From DASYVD01 sp050693035 (GTDB taxonomy: Bacteria; Actinomycetota; UBA4738; CALAEC01): a stretch of DNA of 12,988 bases. Positions 1-7,939 of this stretch are shown piece by piece. Made by a program: the position numbers and the translations under genes. Within the stretch, counting starts at the first letter, position 1. Each line of letters begins with the position of its first letter. The stretch lies in the NCBI GenBank assembly GCA_050693035.1, contig JBOGWB010000052.1, forward strand, positions 1-12,988. The letters are read 5' to 3'. Below the pieces are notes generated by a model. That model made no database searches and was not told where the DNA came from. It saw nothing but the letters and a program-made list of their open reading frames with translations.

Positions 1-168
1 CCCGTCGTCGGTGTCGAACTCGTACTCCTTCGCGACCGGGACCCAGGGGAGCTCGAGCCGCTTCCTCTTGATCTCCTCGTTTCGCTCGGCGTGTTCCGCC
101 TCGAGCTTCGCCAGCTCGTCGCGTGCCACCTGCCACTCGTCGCGCGTTCCAATCTTGTGCCCAGCCAC
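1..168 (-). CDS. DUF899 family (thioredoxin-like) protein, N-terminal part only
   Basis: The minus strand from a GTG at 168 encodes 56 residues before the window ends. It begins VAGHKIGTRDEWQVAR, continues through a charged helix, and reaches the motif LPWVPVAKEYEFDTDDG. This is the typical N-terminus of the DUF899 family, thioredoxin-fold proteins often annotated as dithiol-disulfide isomerases; their function is poorly defined. The start is well supported: an AGGAGGG Shine-Dalgarno lies about 6 to 8 bases upstream of the GTG. The thioredoxin-fold body lies outside the window, so its active-site residues cannot be judged. The gene is divergent from the kinase remnant starting at 303, leaving about 134 bp for both promoters. 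Family assignment is by recognition of the conserved N-terminal motif. Confidence 0.8.
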   Translation of the reverse strand, partial: MAGHKIGTRDEWQVARDELAKLEAEHAERNEEIKRKRLELPWVPVAKEYEFDTDDG

Positions 169-302
169 CTCGTCTCCCTCCTGTGAGCTCGGCCGCTCCG
201 ACCGATTCGACGTCTCGGCCTCAAGTTACTCCCACACCAACTACGACTCCAGATCGCCCGCAAACTCATCGCGAAGGCGGGGGCAGTCCTAGACTGGCGC
301 TC

Positions 303-899
303 GTGTCAACCACGAACCAGCGACGACAGCATGCCGTCCGGGCCGCAGTTGAGGTCGCTCGGGACCTGGGCCTCAAGCCTATGACCCCTCGGATCCTGAA
401 GGACTCCAACAACACGATCGTGCACCTCGCACCAACCCCCGTCGTGGCCAAGGTCGGCACCAGCCACTTTCGGGGTGTCGCCCTAGAGACGCTTGAGCGG
501 GAGTTGGCGGTGGCGGGCCACCTGGCGCGGAAGAACGCGCCGATTGTGTGTCCAACCAGGGACGTCCCGTCCGGCCCCTACGAGGCTCGTGGCCTCACAG
601 TCACGCTGTGGCAGTTCTATGAGGCCCAGTCCGCAGACTCGCTCGGGGCAGCTGAGCTCGCCAGCCGGTTACGCTCCGTCCACGAATCCCTCCGCGACAT
701 CGCCGAGCCGCTGCCAACCTTTCTCGTTGAATTGGAGGAAGAGCCGCGTATGCGAACGGCATCGGTTGTCGGCCGACGCCCAGTCCACGCTGTTCCTTGC
801 CGCCGGAGCTCGAAATCCACACCCTCACGAATCAGGGAGATTAGCCGGAGCATTCACGATCTCGAAAATTCTGATCGGACGCTGAACACCCTTGAGTGA
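303..899 (+). pseudogene. Aminoglycoside phosphotransferase (APH)-like kinase, frameshifted and truncated
   Basis: A GTG at 303 opens a frame whose first ~150 residues look like the N lobe and linker of an APH/choline-kinase-fold protein: TPVVAKV with the presumed ATP-binding Lys50, an Arg-Glu pair (66-67) in the next helix, and a hinge around LTVTLWQFYE (98-107). After residue ~150 the reading frame turns into Arg/Ser-rich nonsense, while the next frame over (about 767-807) reads LSADAQSTLFLAAG, which fits the family better; a single-base indel near 760-769 is the simplest explanation. The catalytic loop (HGDxxxxN) and the second metal Asp, normally in the C lobe, are absent in every frame. 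The tail overlaps the 3' end of the convergent cyclase by 75 bp. The product cannot be an active kinase. An ATG at 123 in the same frame precedes Pro/Thr-rich sequence unlike the family and was not chosen. Confidence 0.7.
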
Positions 900-2426
900 T
901 ATCTCGTCCACGGGGGTGGCATCGACGTGCTCCCGGACCGCCACCAGGGTTCGTTCCGACACCAAGACCTGCTGGGGCTCTGCAATCATCGCAAGACGCG
1001 AGGCTAGATTGACGTGATTGCCGATGACCGTGTAATCGGTCCTGGTGTCGGATCCGATGTTCCCGACCGTAACGTATCCCGTACTGATTCCGATTCCAAC
1101 GTTGAGGTCCTCGCCTCTTTCCAGCAGCCAGCTCCCACGAAGGGCGTCGAGTGCATGCTGCATCTCGAATGCGGTCGCCACCGCCCGCTCGGCATGGTCC
1201 TCGAAGGGAATCGGATCTCCGAAGAAGGCGAGGATGCCATCGCCAACGTACTTGTCGAGGGTGCCGCCGTGGCGGAAGACTATGTCGGTCATAGCCGTGA
1301 AGTACTGATTGAGCGAGTCGATGAGCTCCTCAGGCTCCATCCGTTCGGCCATTGAGGTGAACCCCCGAATGTCTACGAAGAGAATCGTGAGATTTCGTCG
1401 GGTCGACTTCAACGCCACCGACCCACCGCCGCTCAGCACGGCGTCGGCGACCTGAGGAGCGAGGTAGCGGCGCAGTTGCTCGGCCCGCCGAAGTTTGGCG
1501 AGCTGTTCCTCGATCGTCTTCTCGAGGTTCTCGTTGAGCTCTGTCAGATCGCTGTACAGGGTGGCGAGGCGAGCGCTGGTCAGGTTGAGGTTCACTGTGA
1601 GTCGACCGAACTCATCCCGATTCGGAACCTCGACCTCCTCCCCGAAGTCGCCATCGGCGATCCGAGCCAGCGCGTCGTCCATCTTCCGAACCGGGCGGAT
1701 CAAGGACCAGGAAAGGACGGCTCCGAGGGCCAGCGCGACGATCAGACTGGCTCCGGAGAAGAGGGCGATCGCAGTCGTGAGGAACCCGTGGAGCGACGCC
1801 AGCTCTTCCGTAGCGTCCTCGATCCTTTGTTCCGACGAGGAGATGAGCAAGTTGAGCTCGTCCTCCAGCTCATGCGAGATCTCGTGCTCGGCGGAAACGT
1901 GAAGATCGAGTGCCCGATCGAAGTCGCCCTCGCGATACAGCGCCAGGACGTCGTTTCCCGCTTCGTCGAAGCGAAGATCGATCTCGCGGAGGCGATCGAT
2001 CCTCTCCGGCACGCCGGGTCCCCCGATCGCAGCGATGCCGTTCAGCTGTGTGGTGAAGTTCTCCTTGGCGGCGCCGATCTTGTCGTTCCACGAGTCGACA
2101 CGGGTGATCAACGCCATCGCTCGATAGTGGCTCTGCGCCGTGACGGCATAGATCCCTTGCCGAGCGAGATCGGCCTGCCGCTGAAGTCGGATCAGCTGAT
2201 CGGCCTGGCGGTTCATAGCCGAGATGACCCCGATGCTCATGAGGCCCATCACCAGGAGCAGCACGGCGATGATGAGGAACCCAACGAGGAGTTTGGAGTG
2301 CACGGTCGCCCTAATCCTGGCGACGAAATCGACCGCCGGCCGAATCAGCGGTGGGAGATGCTCCGGGTCTCGTTCGCGAGGAGTTCGTGTGCCGGGCTGC
2401 AGCTTGTCATCCTGGTTCTCCGACAT
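825..2426 (-). CDS. Membrane-bound class III adenylate/guanylate cyclase with HAMP domain
   Basis: The protein has 533 residues. Visible order: cytoplasmic N-terminus, TM1 about 45-70, an extracytoplasmic helical sensor-like region 71-215, TM2 about 216-240, a HAMP domain about 241-294, a coiled-coil linker to about 322, and a class III cyclase domain 344-525. Catalytic residues are complete: metal Asp352 (VDIRGFT) and Asp396 (KYVGDG), purine-contacting Lys392 and Thr466 (DYTVIG), and transition-state Asn473/Arg477 (VNLASR). Thr in place of Asp at the purine site is the class IIIb pattern, found in several bicarbonate-responsive cyclases, and favours ATP; specificity is inferred. It probably makes cAMP as a homodimer in response to an external signal sensed by the helical region. 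The ATG at 2426 follows AGAGGA about 12 bases upstream. The gene is divergent from the amidotransferase; no functional link to the central operon is visible. Confidence 0.93.
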   Translation of the reverse strand: MSENQDDKLQPGTRTPRERDPEHLPPLIRPAVDFVARIRATVHSKLLVGFLIIAVLLLVMGLMSIGVISAMNRQADQLIRLQRQADLARQGIYAVTAQSHYRAMALITRVDSWNDKIGAAKENFTTQLNGIAAIGGPGVPERIDRLREIDLRFDEAGNDVLALYREGDFDRALDLHVSAEHEISHELEDELNLLISSSEQRIEDATEELASLHGFLTTAIALFSGASLIVALALGAVLSWSLIRPVRKMDDALARIADGDFGEEVEVPNRDEFGRLTVNLNLTSARLATLYSDLTELNENLEKTIEEQLAKLRRAEQLRRYLAPQVADAVLSGGGSVALKSTRRNLTILFVDIRGFTSMAERMEPEELIDSLNQYFTAMTDIVFRHGGTLDKYVGDGILAFFGDPIPFEDHAERAVATAFEMQHALDALRGSWLLERGEDLNVGIGISTGYVTVGNIGSDTRTDYTVIGNHVNLASRLAMIAEPQQVLVSERTLVAVREHVDATPVDEISLKGVQRPIRIFEIVNAPANLPDS

Positions 2427-2549
2427 ATCGTCACCGTCCTCTAGCCACTTGAGGTCCTGATCGCCGAGAGTGCATGAGGAGAGCAGCTGCTGGCTCGCTG
2501 ATCGGCGACGATCGGTACGGCGAACTGCACAAGGTCACTTCCTCGCCGA

Positions 2550-2579
2550 ATTCTGCGCCCAGTTTCATGGGCAGGTCAA
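2550..2579 (-). promoter_or_regulatory. Possible promoter for the cyclase gene
   Basis: Reading the minus strand, TTGACC (2579-2574) and CAGAAT (2555-2550) are separated by 18 bp, a moderate match to a housekeeping sigma-factor promoter. It would leave a 5' leader of about 115 bases before the cyclase ATG. Pattern match only. Confidence 0.25.
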
Positions 2580-2687
2580 ATGGGAAGGGTGAACTCTCCG
2601 CTCAGACGGCCCGCACGTCCCTCGGCTAGATGTCCAGGTTTTCCATCATCCTGGTTCTGGTATTGGTGGCCATCGCATTCCGCGCTG

Positions 2688-2716
2688 TTCAGGCCGGGTG
2701 CGGGCTCCTCGATAAT
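2688..2716 (+). promoter_or_regulatory. Possible promoter for the class II amidotransferase gene
   Basis: GATAAT (2711-2716) is a 5-of-6 match to a -10 box and stands out in GC-rich surroundings. TTCAGG lies 17 bp upstream as a weak -35. Transcription would begin near 2722-2724, inside or just before the Shine-Dalgarno, giving a very short leader, so the match could instead be incidental. Confidence 0.3.
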
Positions 2717-2738
2717 ATAAGGAGTAGGAGCCAAGCTA

Positions 2739-3476
2739 ATGTGCGAGATATTGGCGGTTGCGTGGGAGGAACCCCAGCCCCTGGAGAAGGCGCTCTTGTG
2801 GGCCCGCGAAGTGGAGCGTCTGGGCATCGCCAGATTCGGATGGGGGGCCGCTTGGGTCTCCGAGGATGGGCGTCTCCGCGGTTACCGTAGGCCGACGAGC
2901 TTAGCCGACGATCCAGAAGGGAGTGACCGCGTCGCTTCGCAGTCTTCGCGACGGGTGCTCATCCACCTGCGCCGGCCATCCTTTCTCTCGACCGTCCAAC
3001 TCGCCAGTACGCAACCATTTGTGGAGCCGCGAGGGCGCTACGCGTTCGCCCACAATGGGTTCTTCAAGCGGCACATTGACTACCGGCCTCGGTACAAGGA
3101 TCTCCTCGAGGGCAACGCGGACAGCGAGGTGGGATTCCAGCTGTTCGATAGCCTCTTGGAGAGTCGATCCCCAGAGGCCGCCCTTCAAGCCGTACACGAG
3201 GAGTTACGGGGCACGGCCAACCTCGCGCATCTGTCCGGCGAGGGCGACCTCCACGTTTACGGGGGAAACCGGGGAAACCCGTTCTGGAAGTTCCGGTTCG
3301 AAGGAGCGACCGTAGCCTGCACCGGCCTCCATTCCAGGGACGATTCGCTGTTCGCGCTGCTCTTCCAAGAGCCTCGTAATCTCGAGGTAGTGGAGCGGGA
3401 GACCGCCACAGTAGGAACGGCGATTGCTGGGTATGGACCAGGACAGGCCGATCGATCTCCGCCCGAGACGTCGTAG
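2739..3476 (+). CDS. Class II glutamine amidotransferase / Ntn hydrolase (GATase_4, EgtC/DUG3-like)
   Basis: The 245-residue protein starts Met-Cys, so removal of Met exposes Cys2 as the N-terminal nucleophile that defines class II amidotransferases. Other family landmarks are present in order: LIHLRRPS (74-81), STQPF (90-94), AHNGFF (104-109), and DSE (128-130). The enzyme would hydrolyse the gamma-amide of glutamine or of a gamma-glutamyl compound. Stand-alone relatives include EgtC, which removes the gamma-glutamyl group in ergothioneine synthesis, and yeast DUG3. No ergothioneine genes are nearby, so a role with the GS-type ligase 330 bp downstream is a reasonable inference. The start is firm: AAGGAG and GGAG lie upstream of ATG 2739 and the family requires Met-Cys. 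The last ~12 residues are polar and poorly conserved. Specificity is unknown. Confidence 0.85.
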   Translation: MCEILAVAWEEPQPLEKALLWAREVERLGIARFGWGAAWVSEDGRLRGYRRPTSLADDPEGSDRVASQSSRRVLIHLRRPSFLSTVQLASTQPFVEPRGRYAFAHNGFFKRHIDYRPRYKDLLEGNADSEVGFQLFDSLLESRSPEAALQAVHEELRGTANLAHLSGEGDLHVYGGNRGNPFWKFRFEGATVACTGLHSRDDSLFALLFQEPRNLEVVERETATVGTAIAGYGPGQADRSPPETS

Positions 3477-3805
3477 GGCCTGCCAAGCTGTCGACCCGCC
3501 GAACGGCGGCGACTCATCAGCACTCCGTCCGCGATCGTGTGCGCCCTACCCTACCCTGGATGAGCACGAACGCATCGATACACTCTGGAGCCCTTTCGCG
3601 GGTCGCAGCCCTCTGATCTCCGATGATGCGCTGCAGGTCTATCGGTCATCGAGCTATCATGCGCACGGTGTTTCCGCCCATCAGTTGACAATCGGAAGGC
3701 AGATGCGATATACGGTTCACGACTGGGTGTTGAGCTATGTCCCGTCGGCAGCGCGGAAGCTCTGACCCGGGAGGGCAGAGAAGTGGACGTCGGAAGGAGC
3801 TGGAG
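3477..3805. other. Non-coding region upstream of the GS-type ligase operon
   Basis: This 329-bp region between two same-strand genes contains a small perfect hairpin near 3496-3509 (CCGCC GAAC GGCGG, no T-run, so doubtful as a terminator) and the promoter listed separately. It is less GC-rich around 3640-3720 than the flanking genes, as expected of a regulatory region. The open frames crossing it on both strands resemble no known protein. Confidence 0.55.
3685..3714 (+). promoter_or_regulatory. Promoter-like site for the GS-type ligase operon
   Basis: A perfect TTGACA (3685-3690) is followed after 18 bp by TATACG (3709-3714). It sits about 90 bp upstream of the chosen ligase start. The operon encodes its own Lrp/AsnC regulator, which would be the natural candidate to act here, but I could not recognise an operator. 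If this promoter is right, the upstream in-frame ATG at 3737 would still be transcribed, so it does not decide the start. Confidence 0.5.
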
Positions 3806-5344
3806 ATGCCGGTCGAACTCGACGACATCAGCGTAGGGAAGGTCGACTTCGTCGAGAAGTATGACCTGTGGACGGACGAGCAGAAGGAGGCGGCGGGGAA
3901 GGTCAGCGCGCTCGTCAAGGACGGGAACTTCCGAACCGTCCGCGTCTCCTGGCCGGACCAGCATGGCATCCTGCGCGGCAAGACCCTGACGACCAACGCC
4001 TTCCTGCACGCCCTGAGGAATGGCCAGGACATGCAGACCGCCGTGCTGATCATGGACACGACCAACAGAATCATCTTCCCGTTGTTCCGCTCGGGTGGTG
4101 GGTTTGGCATCCCGGAGATGACCGGGTACCCGGACATGATTCTCGTTCCCGATCCGCTGTCGTTCCGCGAATTGCCCTGGGCCCCCGGCACCGGGTGGTG
4201 CTTGTCGGACGCGTACTTCCAGAACGGCAAGCCGGTCCCGTTCTCGAGCCGGTACGTCCTGCGCCAGTGGCTCGCCAAGCTCTCGGAAGAGGGGTACGAG
4301 TATGTCTCGGGACTGGAGGTCGAGTGGTACATCACCAAACTCGAGGACCCCATGCTCCTGCCCGAGCAGTCCGGGTGGCCGCCCGAGCCGCCGAAGGTGA
4401 GCGCGGTCGCCCACGGCTTTCAGTACCTGACCGAGACGCGCCAGGACGAGATCGACGGGATCCTGTCGATCCTCGAGCGGCAGCTGCAGGAGGTCGGGCT
4501 ACCGCTGCGGACCATGGAGGACGAGTGGGGTCCCGGGCAGTGCGAGTTCACGTTCGATCCCCGCAAGGGCATGGAGTCCGCGGACAACATGGTCCTGTTC
4601 CGCACGGCCGCAAAGCAGATCTGCCGGCGCAACGGGTACCACGCCACGTTCATGTGTCGGCCGATTCTCGAGAACTTCTTCTCGAGCGGCTGGCACCTGC
4701 ATCAGTCCCTCCGAGAGATCGGTTCCCAGCAGAACGCCTTCACCAACCGAACGGAGGATGGGGAGTGGGGCAGTGGGCAGTGGCTGTCGGAGGTCGGCAA
4801 GTACTTTACCGGAGGCCTGCTCGAGCACGCCGCTGCGCAGTGCGTGTTCTCCACGCCGTCGATCAACGGGTACAAGCGGTTCCGGCCGGAGTCCTTCGCC
4901 CCGGACAAGATCACCTGGGCGCTGGAGAACCGGGCCGCGTACATCCGGGTGTGCAGTGCGGGGCCAGGGGACGAGGCGGCGCACATCGAGAACCGCGCTG
5001 GCGAGCCCTCGGCGAACCCGTACCTTTACATGGCGTCGCAGATCATCGCCGGGCTGGACGGCCTCCACAACAAGATCGACCCCGGGCCGCTGGACGAGGA
5101 GCCTTACATCGTGGACAAGCCGCTCCTGCCTCGGAGCCTCATGGACGCGATGGAGGCGCTCAAACAGGACACCGTGTTCCGGGAGGCGCTCGGCGACCCC
5201 TTCATGGAGTTTGTAAGCGCGTACAAGCAGTCGGAGATCGACGCCTACCTCGCCTCGGTGACCGGGGAAGACGGGGTCGTCGAGGAGGACCATCTCACCA
5301 CGGTGACCCCTTGGGAGCACCAAGAGTACTTCGAGGTCTACTGA
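3806..5344 (+). CDS. Glutamine-synthetase-family ligase (probable gamma-glutamyl-amine/amide synthetase)
   Basis: The 512-residue protein carries the GS fold: N-terminal beta-grasp about 40-125 and catalytic domain from 145. Active-site motifs are intact: GLEVEW (169-174), EWGPGQCEF (240-248), NGYHATFM (276-283), SSGWHLHQSL (293-302), INGYKRFRP (353-361), NRAAYIR (375-381) and HIENR (393-397). The adenylylation loop of true GlnA is not seen, and the sequence is nearer the PuuA/IpuC/FluG-type ligases, which join glutamate to an amine through ATP-driven gamma-glutamyl phosphate. The context (amidohydrolase, aminotransferase, flavoprotein; no nitrogen-regulation genes) supports an amine-using role. 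I chose ATG 3806 because AAGGAG lies 6-7 bases upstream; the ATG at 3737 would add 23 Arg/Ser-rich residues unlike the family and has no ribosome site. It is first gene of a six-gene run. The acceptor amine is unknown. Confidence 0.93.
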   Translation: MPVELDDISVGKVDFVEKYDLWTDEQKEAAGKVSALVKDGNFRTVRVSWPDQHGILRGKTLTTNAFLHALRNGQDMQTAVLIMDTTNRIIFPLFRSGGGFGIPEMTGYPDMILVPDPLSFRELPWAPGTGWCLSDAYFQNGKPVPFSSRYVLRQWLAKLSEEGYEYVSGLEVEWYITKLEDPMLLPEQSGWPPEPPKVSAVAHGFQYLTETRQDEIDGILSILERQLQEVGLPLRTMEDEWGPGQCEFTFDPRKGMESADNMVLFRTAAKQICRRNGYHATFMCRPILENFFSSGWHLHQSLREIGSQQNAFTNRTEDGEWGSGQWLSEVGKYFTGGLLEHAAAQCVFSTPSINGYKRFRPESFAPDKITWALENRAAYIRVCSAGPGDEAAHIENRAGEPSANPYLYMASQIIAGLDGLHNKIDPGPLDEEPYIVDKPLLPRSLMDAMEALKQDTVFREALGDPFMEFVSAYKQSEIDAYLASVTGEDGVVEEDHLTTVTPWEHQEYFEVY

Positions 5345-5464
5345 TCCCGGAGTCCGAACCGTGAGCGACGACGCGAGACCGCTCCGAATCCCCCGATGGG
5401 TCCGGAGTTGCCTTGCCTCCGAGCCCAAGGGTGAAGGCACCGAACAGGGACACGGAGGTGCGAC

Positions 5465-6043
5465 GTGAGCGAGAAGGCCGATGGCCAGACGACTGATTTC
5501 ATGGGTCCGAAGCCAAGGCCCATGTCGGTGGGGGAGATGAACGAGTTCCTCCAGAAGCCGTGGATTGCCAAGATCGCCTGCCTGACCCCGGACGGGTCGC
5601 CCTACATCGCTGCCAGCTGGTACCACTGGGACGGGGTGGCGTTCTGGGTGGTGCCCCGAGCACGGTCCCAGTGGGCCCACTACCTGGCTCGCGATCCGCG
5701 AGTGCACCTCCTGATCGACGACCCCAACCCGCCGCTCTCCAAGGTCATCTGCGAGGGCATTGCTGTGGTCGTCGAGGCGGCGGTCGGACCCTATCTCGAC
5801 AGCGGGGAGATGTCGATCTGGAACAAGATCGGCACGAACCACACGGGGCCCCGTTACCTGGGAGAACGCGCGAATGACTATCGCGGTCCCAAGAACGTCG
5901 AGCCGTGCTGGACCATCAAGATCGTCCCGAGAAAGATCAGGACAGTCAGATACGGCTTCCAGTGGGCATCCCGATACAAGCATCCGGAGCTGATCCCAGA
6001 CGACGAGGGAAGGGCGGAGGTTACGCCCGTCTACTACGGATAG
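5465..6043 (+). CDS. Pyridoxamine 5'-phosphate oxidase-fold flavoprotein (PNPOx/FDOR-like)
   Basis: The 192-residue protein has the split-barrel signature of the PNPOx/flavin-or-F420-dependent oxidoreductase superfamily: FLQKPWIAKIACLTPDGSP (28-46), ASWYHWDG (50-57), FWVVPRARSQWAHYL (60-74), and DPRVHLLIDD (77-86). Members bind FMN or F420 and reduce or oxidise diverse substrates; many are of unknown function. A GTG at 5465 with GGAGG six bases upstream is the start. It lies 120 bp after the ligase with no obvious terminator between, so co-transcription is likely. The C-terminal part (about 105-192) is longer and more family-specific and I cannot assign it. A redox role on the ligase product, or on the amine, is inference from position only. 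Confidence 0.85.
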   Translation: MSEKADGQTTDFMGPKPRPMSVGEMNEFLQKPWIAKIACLTPDGSPYIAASWYHWDGVAFWVVPRARSQWAHYLARDPRVHLLIDDPNPPLSKVICEGIAVVVEAAVGPYLDSGEMSIWNKIGTNHTGPRYLGERANDYRGPKNVEPCWTIKIVPRKIRTVRYGFQWASRYKHPELIPDDEGRAEVTPVYYG

Positions 6044-6143
6044 GGGCCCAAGATTCGCTCTGGGGACCACCCACCGACCCTCGAGTCTGATGAAGGTTCC
6101 GACCGGGATTCGGCCAGCCACATCGGGACCGGAATCCAGGCAA

Positions 6144-6686
6144 ATGAGTGAGCCGACAGCTGGCCGGGCAAGGCCGGAAGGGCGCGGCCGCCCCGAGGCG
6201 CTGGACGCCACCGACCTGGCAATCCTGCGGCTCCTGGCGATCGACGCAAGGATGTCGTTGCGCCGCATCGCCCGTGAGCTGGGGATGTCGCCGCCTGCTA
6301 TCACCGACCGCGTGGCACGGCTGGAGCGGCTGCAGGTGATCCGCGGCTATCGGGCCGAGATCGACCGGTCGATGTTGGGCTTCCCTCTTGTGGTCTACGT
6401 CGGCATCGTCTCTGTCCAGGGAAGCGATCAGTTCCAGGTCGTGGAGCGCCTCCGGGAGACGCCGGAGGTCGAGGATGTCCATGTTGTAACCGGGCCGAAG
6501 GATCTGCTCGTCCGACTCCGCCTCCGAGACACCGCTCACCTCCGAGATGTGCTGTTCGAACGAATCTGGGCAGTCTCGGGCGTCGATCGGACGGAGACCT
6601 TCGTCAGCCTCGGGGAAATGGCGCCCAAGGCAATTGACGTCTTGCTCATCGATGGTCTCCTTGCCGACGGACAAGGGAAGTCCTGA
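6144..6686 (+). CDS. Lrp/AsnC-family transcriptional regulator
   Basis: The protein has an N-terminal winged helix-turn-helix (about 20-70): LDATDLAILRLLAID, helix SLRRIARELG, and recognition helix SPPAITDRVARLERL, followed by VIRGYRAEID. A RAM ligand-binding/oligomerisation domain follows (about 80-160), with VVTGPKDLLVRL (114-125) in the place of the usual effector-site loop. These regulators usually sense amino acids and control transport, catabolism or synthesis genes. The gene ends 11 bp before the aminotransferase, so the two are almost surely co-transcribed. I chose ATG 6144 (180 residues, closer to the usual ~150-165); ATG 6090 would give 198 residues. Neither has a strong ribosome site, so the start is uncertain. 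It probably controls this operon and itself. Confidence 0.9.
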   Translation: MSEPTAGRARPEGRGRPEALDATDLAILRLLAIDARMSLRRIARELGMSPPAITDRVARLERLQVIRGYRAEIDRSMLGFPLVVYVGIVSVQGSDQFQVVERLRETPEVEDVHVVTGPKDLLVRLRLRDTAHLRDVLFERIWAVSGVDRTETFVSLGEMAPKAIDVLLIDGLLADGQGKS

Positions 6687-6697
6687 GGCAGCGCTCC

Positions 6698-7933
6698 ATG
6701 ATCGAGCCGAGAGGAGGAATGGAGATCACGCAACGTAGGGACGGATGGGAGGACCTGTTCGCCACCCGGACCAGAGGAGACGTCGGTGAGGGGCTCGGGT
6801 CGATCCTGGCGCTCTCGACCGCAACGGGCCTCATCTCGTTCTCTGGAGGCTTCCCGGACCCCGCCACGTTCCCTGGCCCCGTTCTTGCCGAGATACTTGG
6901 GAAGATCATCGGGGCAGGGGACGCCTCGGCCATGCAGTACGCCCCCACTCCCGGGCTCCCCGGCCCTCGCGCCTTCATCGCCGAGCGACTGAAGCGGCTG
7001 GAGGGACGACGTCCGGACGAAGCGGAGTTCCTCATTACCAGCGGCACCATCGAGGCTCTGGAGCTCCTGTCGAAGACCTTCCTCGACCCCGGCGACCTGG
7101 TCCTGGTTGAGGGTCCCACCTACCTGGGGGCCATCATGGCCTTCCGGAGTTTCCAGGCCGACGTCGAGGGGGTGCCCATCGATAACGACGGACTTGACAT
7201 CGAGGCCCTGGAGCGCCGACTGGCCGAAGGCCGGGTCCCAAAGATTCTCTATACCATCCCCGAGCATCAGAACCCCGCCGGGGTGAGCCTTTCTGCGGAG
7301 CGGCGCCCGGCCCTGGTGGACCTGGCCCGTCGGTACGGCTTTCTCGTCGTGGAGGACGTGGCCTACCGTGAGCTCGCGTTTACCGGCGACCGCCTGACCT
7401 CGCTTTGGTCCCTGGCACCCGACGCCGTCGTCCAGGCCGGGACCTTCTCCAAGACGTTCTTCCCCGGGATCCGGCTAGGGTGGGCCGCCGGACCGGAAGA
7501 GGTCGTGGCCAACCTGGTCCTGGCCAAGCAAAACACCGATCAGTGCGCCGGGGCCCTGGGTCAGCGTCTTCTCGAGGAGTACGGTCGCCAGGGGCTTCTC
7601 GAGGAACAGAATGCCCGGGCCCGGACTCTGTATGCCCGACGGTGCTCGGTCCTCCTCGAGGCCCTCGAGAAGCTCATGCCCGAAGGGCTCGCCTGGACCC
7701 AGCCCCGGGGAGGGTTCTTCTGCTGGCTGACCCTGCCTGATGGCGTCGATGCCATGGAGCTCTCCCAGAAGGCGATGGCCGAGCGGGTGGCTTTCGTCCC
7801 TGGGGTCCCGTTCTTCCCGGATGGCAGGGGGCGGAACAATCTCCGGCTGGCGTTTAGCCGGATCGACGACGAAGTGATTCCCGAGGGGGTGCGCCGGCTG
7901 GCGGCCCTCGTCCGTGAGCCGTCAAGGAGGTGA
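6698..7933 (+). CDS. PLP-dependent aminotransferase, class I/II (LysN / 2-aminoadipate aminotransferase-like)
   Basis: The 411-residue protein is a complete fold-type-I aminotransferase. Landmarks: SFSGGFPDP (48-56), YAPTPGLPGPR (81-91), TSGTIEALEL (114-123), GPTYLG (139-144, aromatic stacking on PLP), PEHQNPAG (188-195, Asn192), VVEDVAYREL (217-226, Asp220 to the pyridine N, Tyr223), Schiff-base Lys252 in TFSKTFFPGIRLGW with Arg259, and substrate carboxylate Arg383 in NNLRLAFS. No N-terminal winged-helix domain is attached, so it is a stand-alone enzyme related to the LysN/KAT II and MocR catalytic group. It transfers an amino group between an amino acid and a 2-oxo acid; the substrate is unknown. 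ATG 6698 has GAGG 9 bases upstream; the ATG at 6719 has GGAGG too close. It is followed after 6 bp by the cupin gene. Confidence 0.92.
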   Translation: MIEPRGGMEITQRRDGWEDLFATRTRGDVGEGLGSILALSTATGLISFSGGFPDPATFPGPVLAEILGKIIGAGDASAMQYAPTPGLPGPRAFIAERLKRLEGRRPDEAEFLITSGTIEALELLSKTFLDPGDLVLVEGPTYLGAIMAFRSFQADVEGVPIDNDGLDIEALERRLAEGRVPKILYTIPEHQNPAGVSLSAERRPALVDLARRYGFLVVEDVAYRELAFTGDRLTSLWSLAPDAVVQAGTFSKTFFPGIRLGWAAGPEEVVANLVLAKQNTDQCAGALGQRLLEEYGRQGLLEEQNARARTLYARRCSVLLEALEKLMPEGLAWTQPRGGFFCWLTLPDGVDAMELSQKAMAERVAFVPGVPFFPDGRGRNNLRLAFSRIDDEVIPEGVRRLAALVREPSRR

Positions 7934-7939
7934 GCAGCG

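Larger units (their letters stand above)
2427..2738. other. Divergent intergenic region between cyclase and amidotransferase
   Basis: This 312-bp stretch separates two divergent genes and has no convincing coding sequence. It holds promoter-like sequences for both directions (see separate entries) and a short inverted repeat, GATCG GCGA CGATC, near 2500-2513, of unknown meaning. An open frame starting at 2630 would give a hydrophobic N-terminus but lacks a Shine-Dalgarno and runs into the amidotransferase gene. Confidence 0.6.

Noticed and set aside
11..292. Ser-rich plus-strand ORF at the left edge
   Set aside because: It is antisense to the DUF899 start, which has a recognisable protein motif and a strong ribosome site.
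1476..2444. Long plus-strand ORF of 322 residues opposite the cyclase
   Set aside because: It is the antisense shadow of the cyclase coding sequence, with the Arg/Asp/Glu-rich composition typical of high-GC complementary frames; the cyclase motifs are unambiguous.
2630..2890. Plus-strand ORF with a hydrophobic, signal-peptide-like N-terminus (MSRFSIILVLVLVAIAF)
   Set aside because: No Shine-Dalgarno, and its second half is an out-of-frame overlap of the amidotransferase gene; the hydrophobic part lies in promoter DNA.
3496..3509. Terminator after the amidotransferase gene
   Set aside because: Only a 5-bp stem with no following T-run; could form a hairpin but lacks the features of an intrinsic terminator.
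3868..5364. Second long plus-strand frame inside the ligase gene
   Set aside because: Out-of-frame Arg/Gly/Ala-rich shadow; the GS motifs are all in the other frame.
4499..6304. Very long minus-strand ORF of 601 residues
   Set aside because: It spans antisense of three clear plus-strand genes (ligase, flavoprotein, regulator) and resembles no family.
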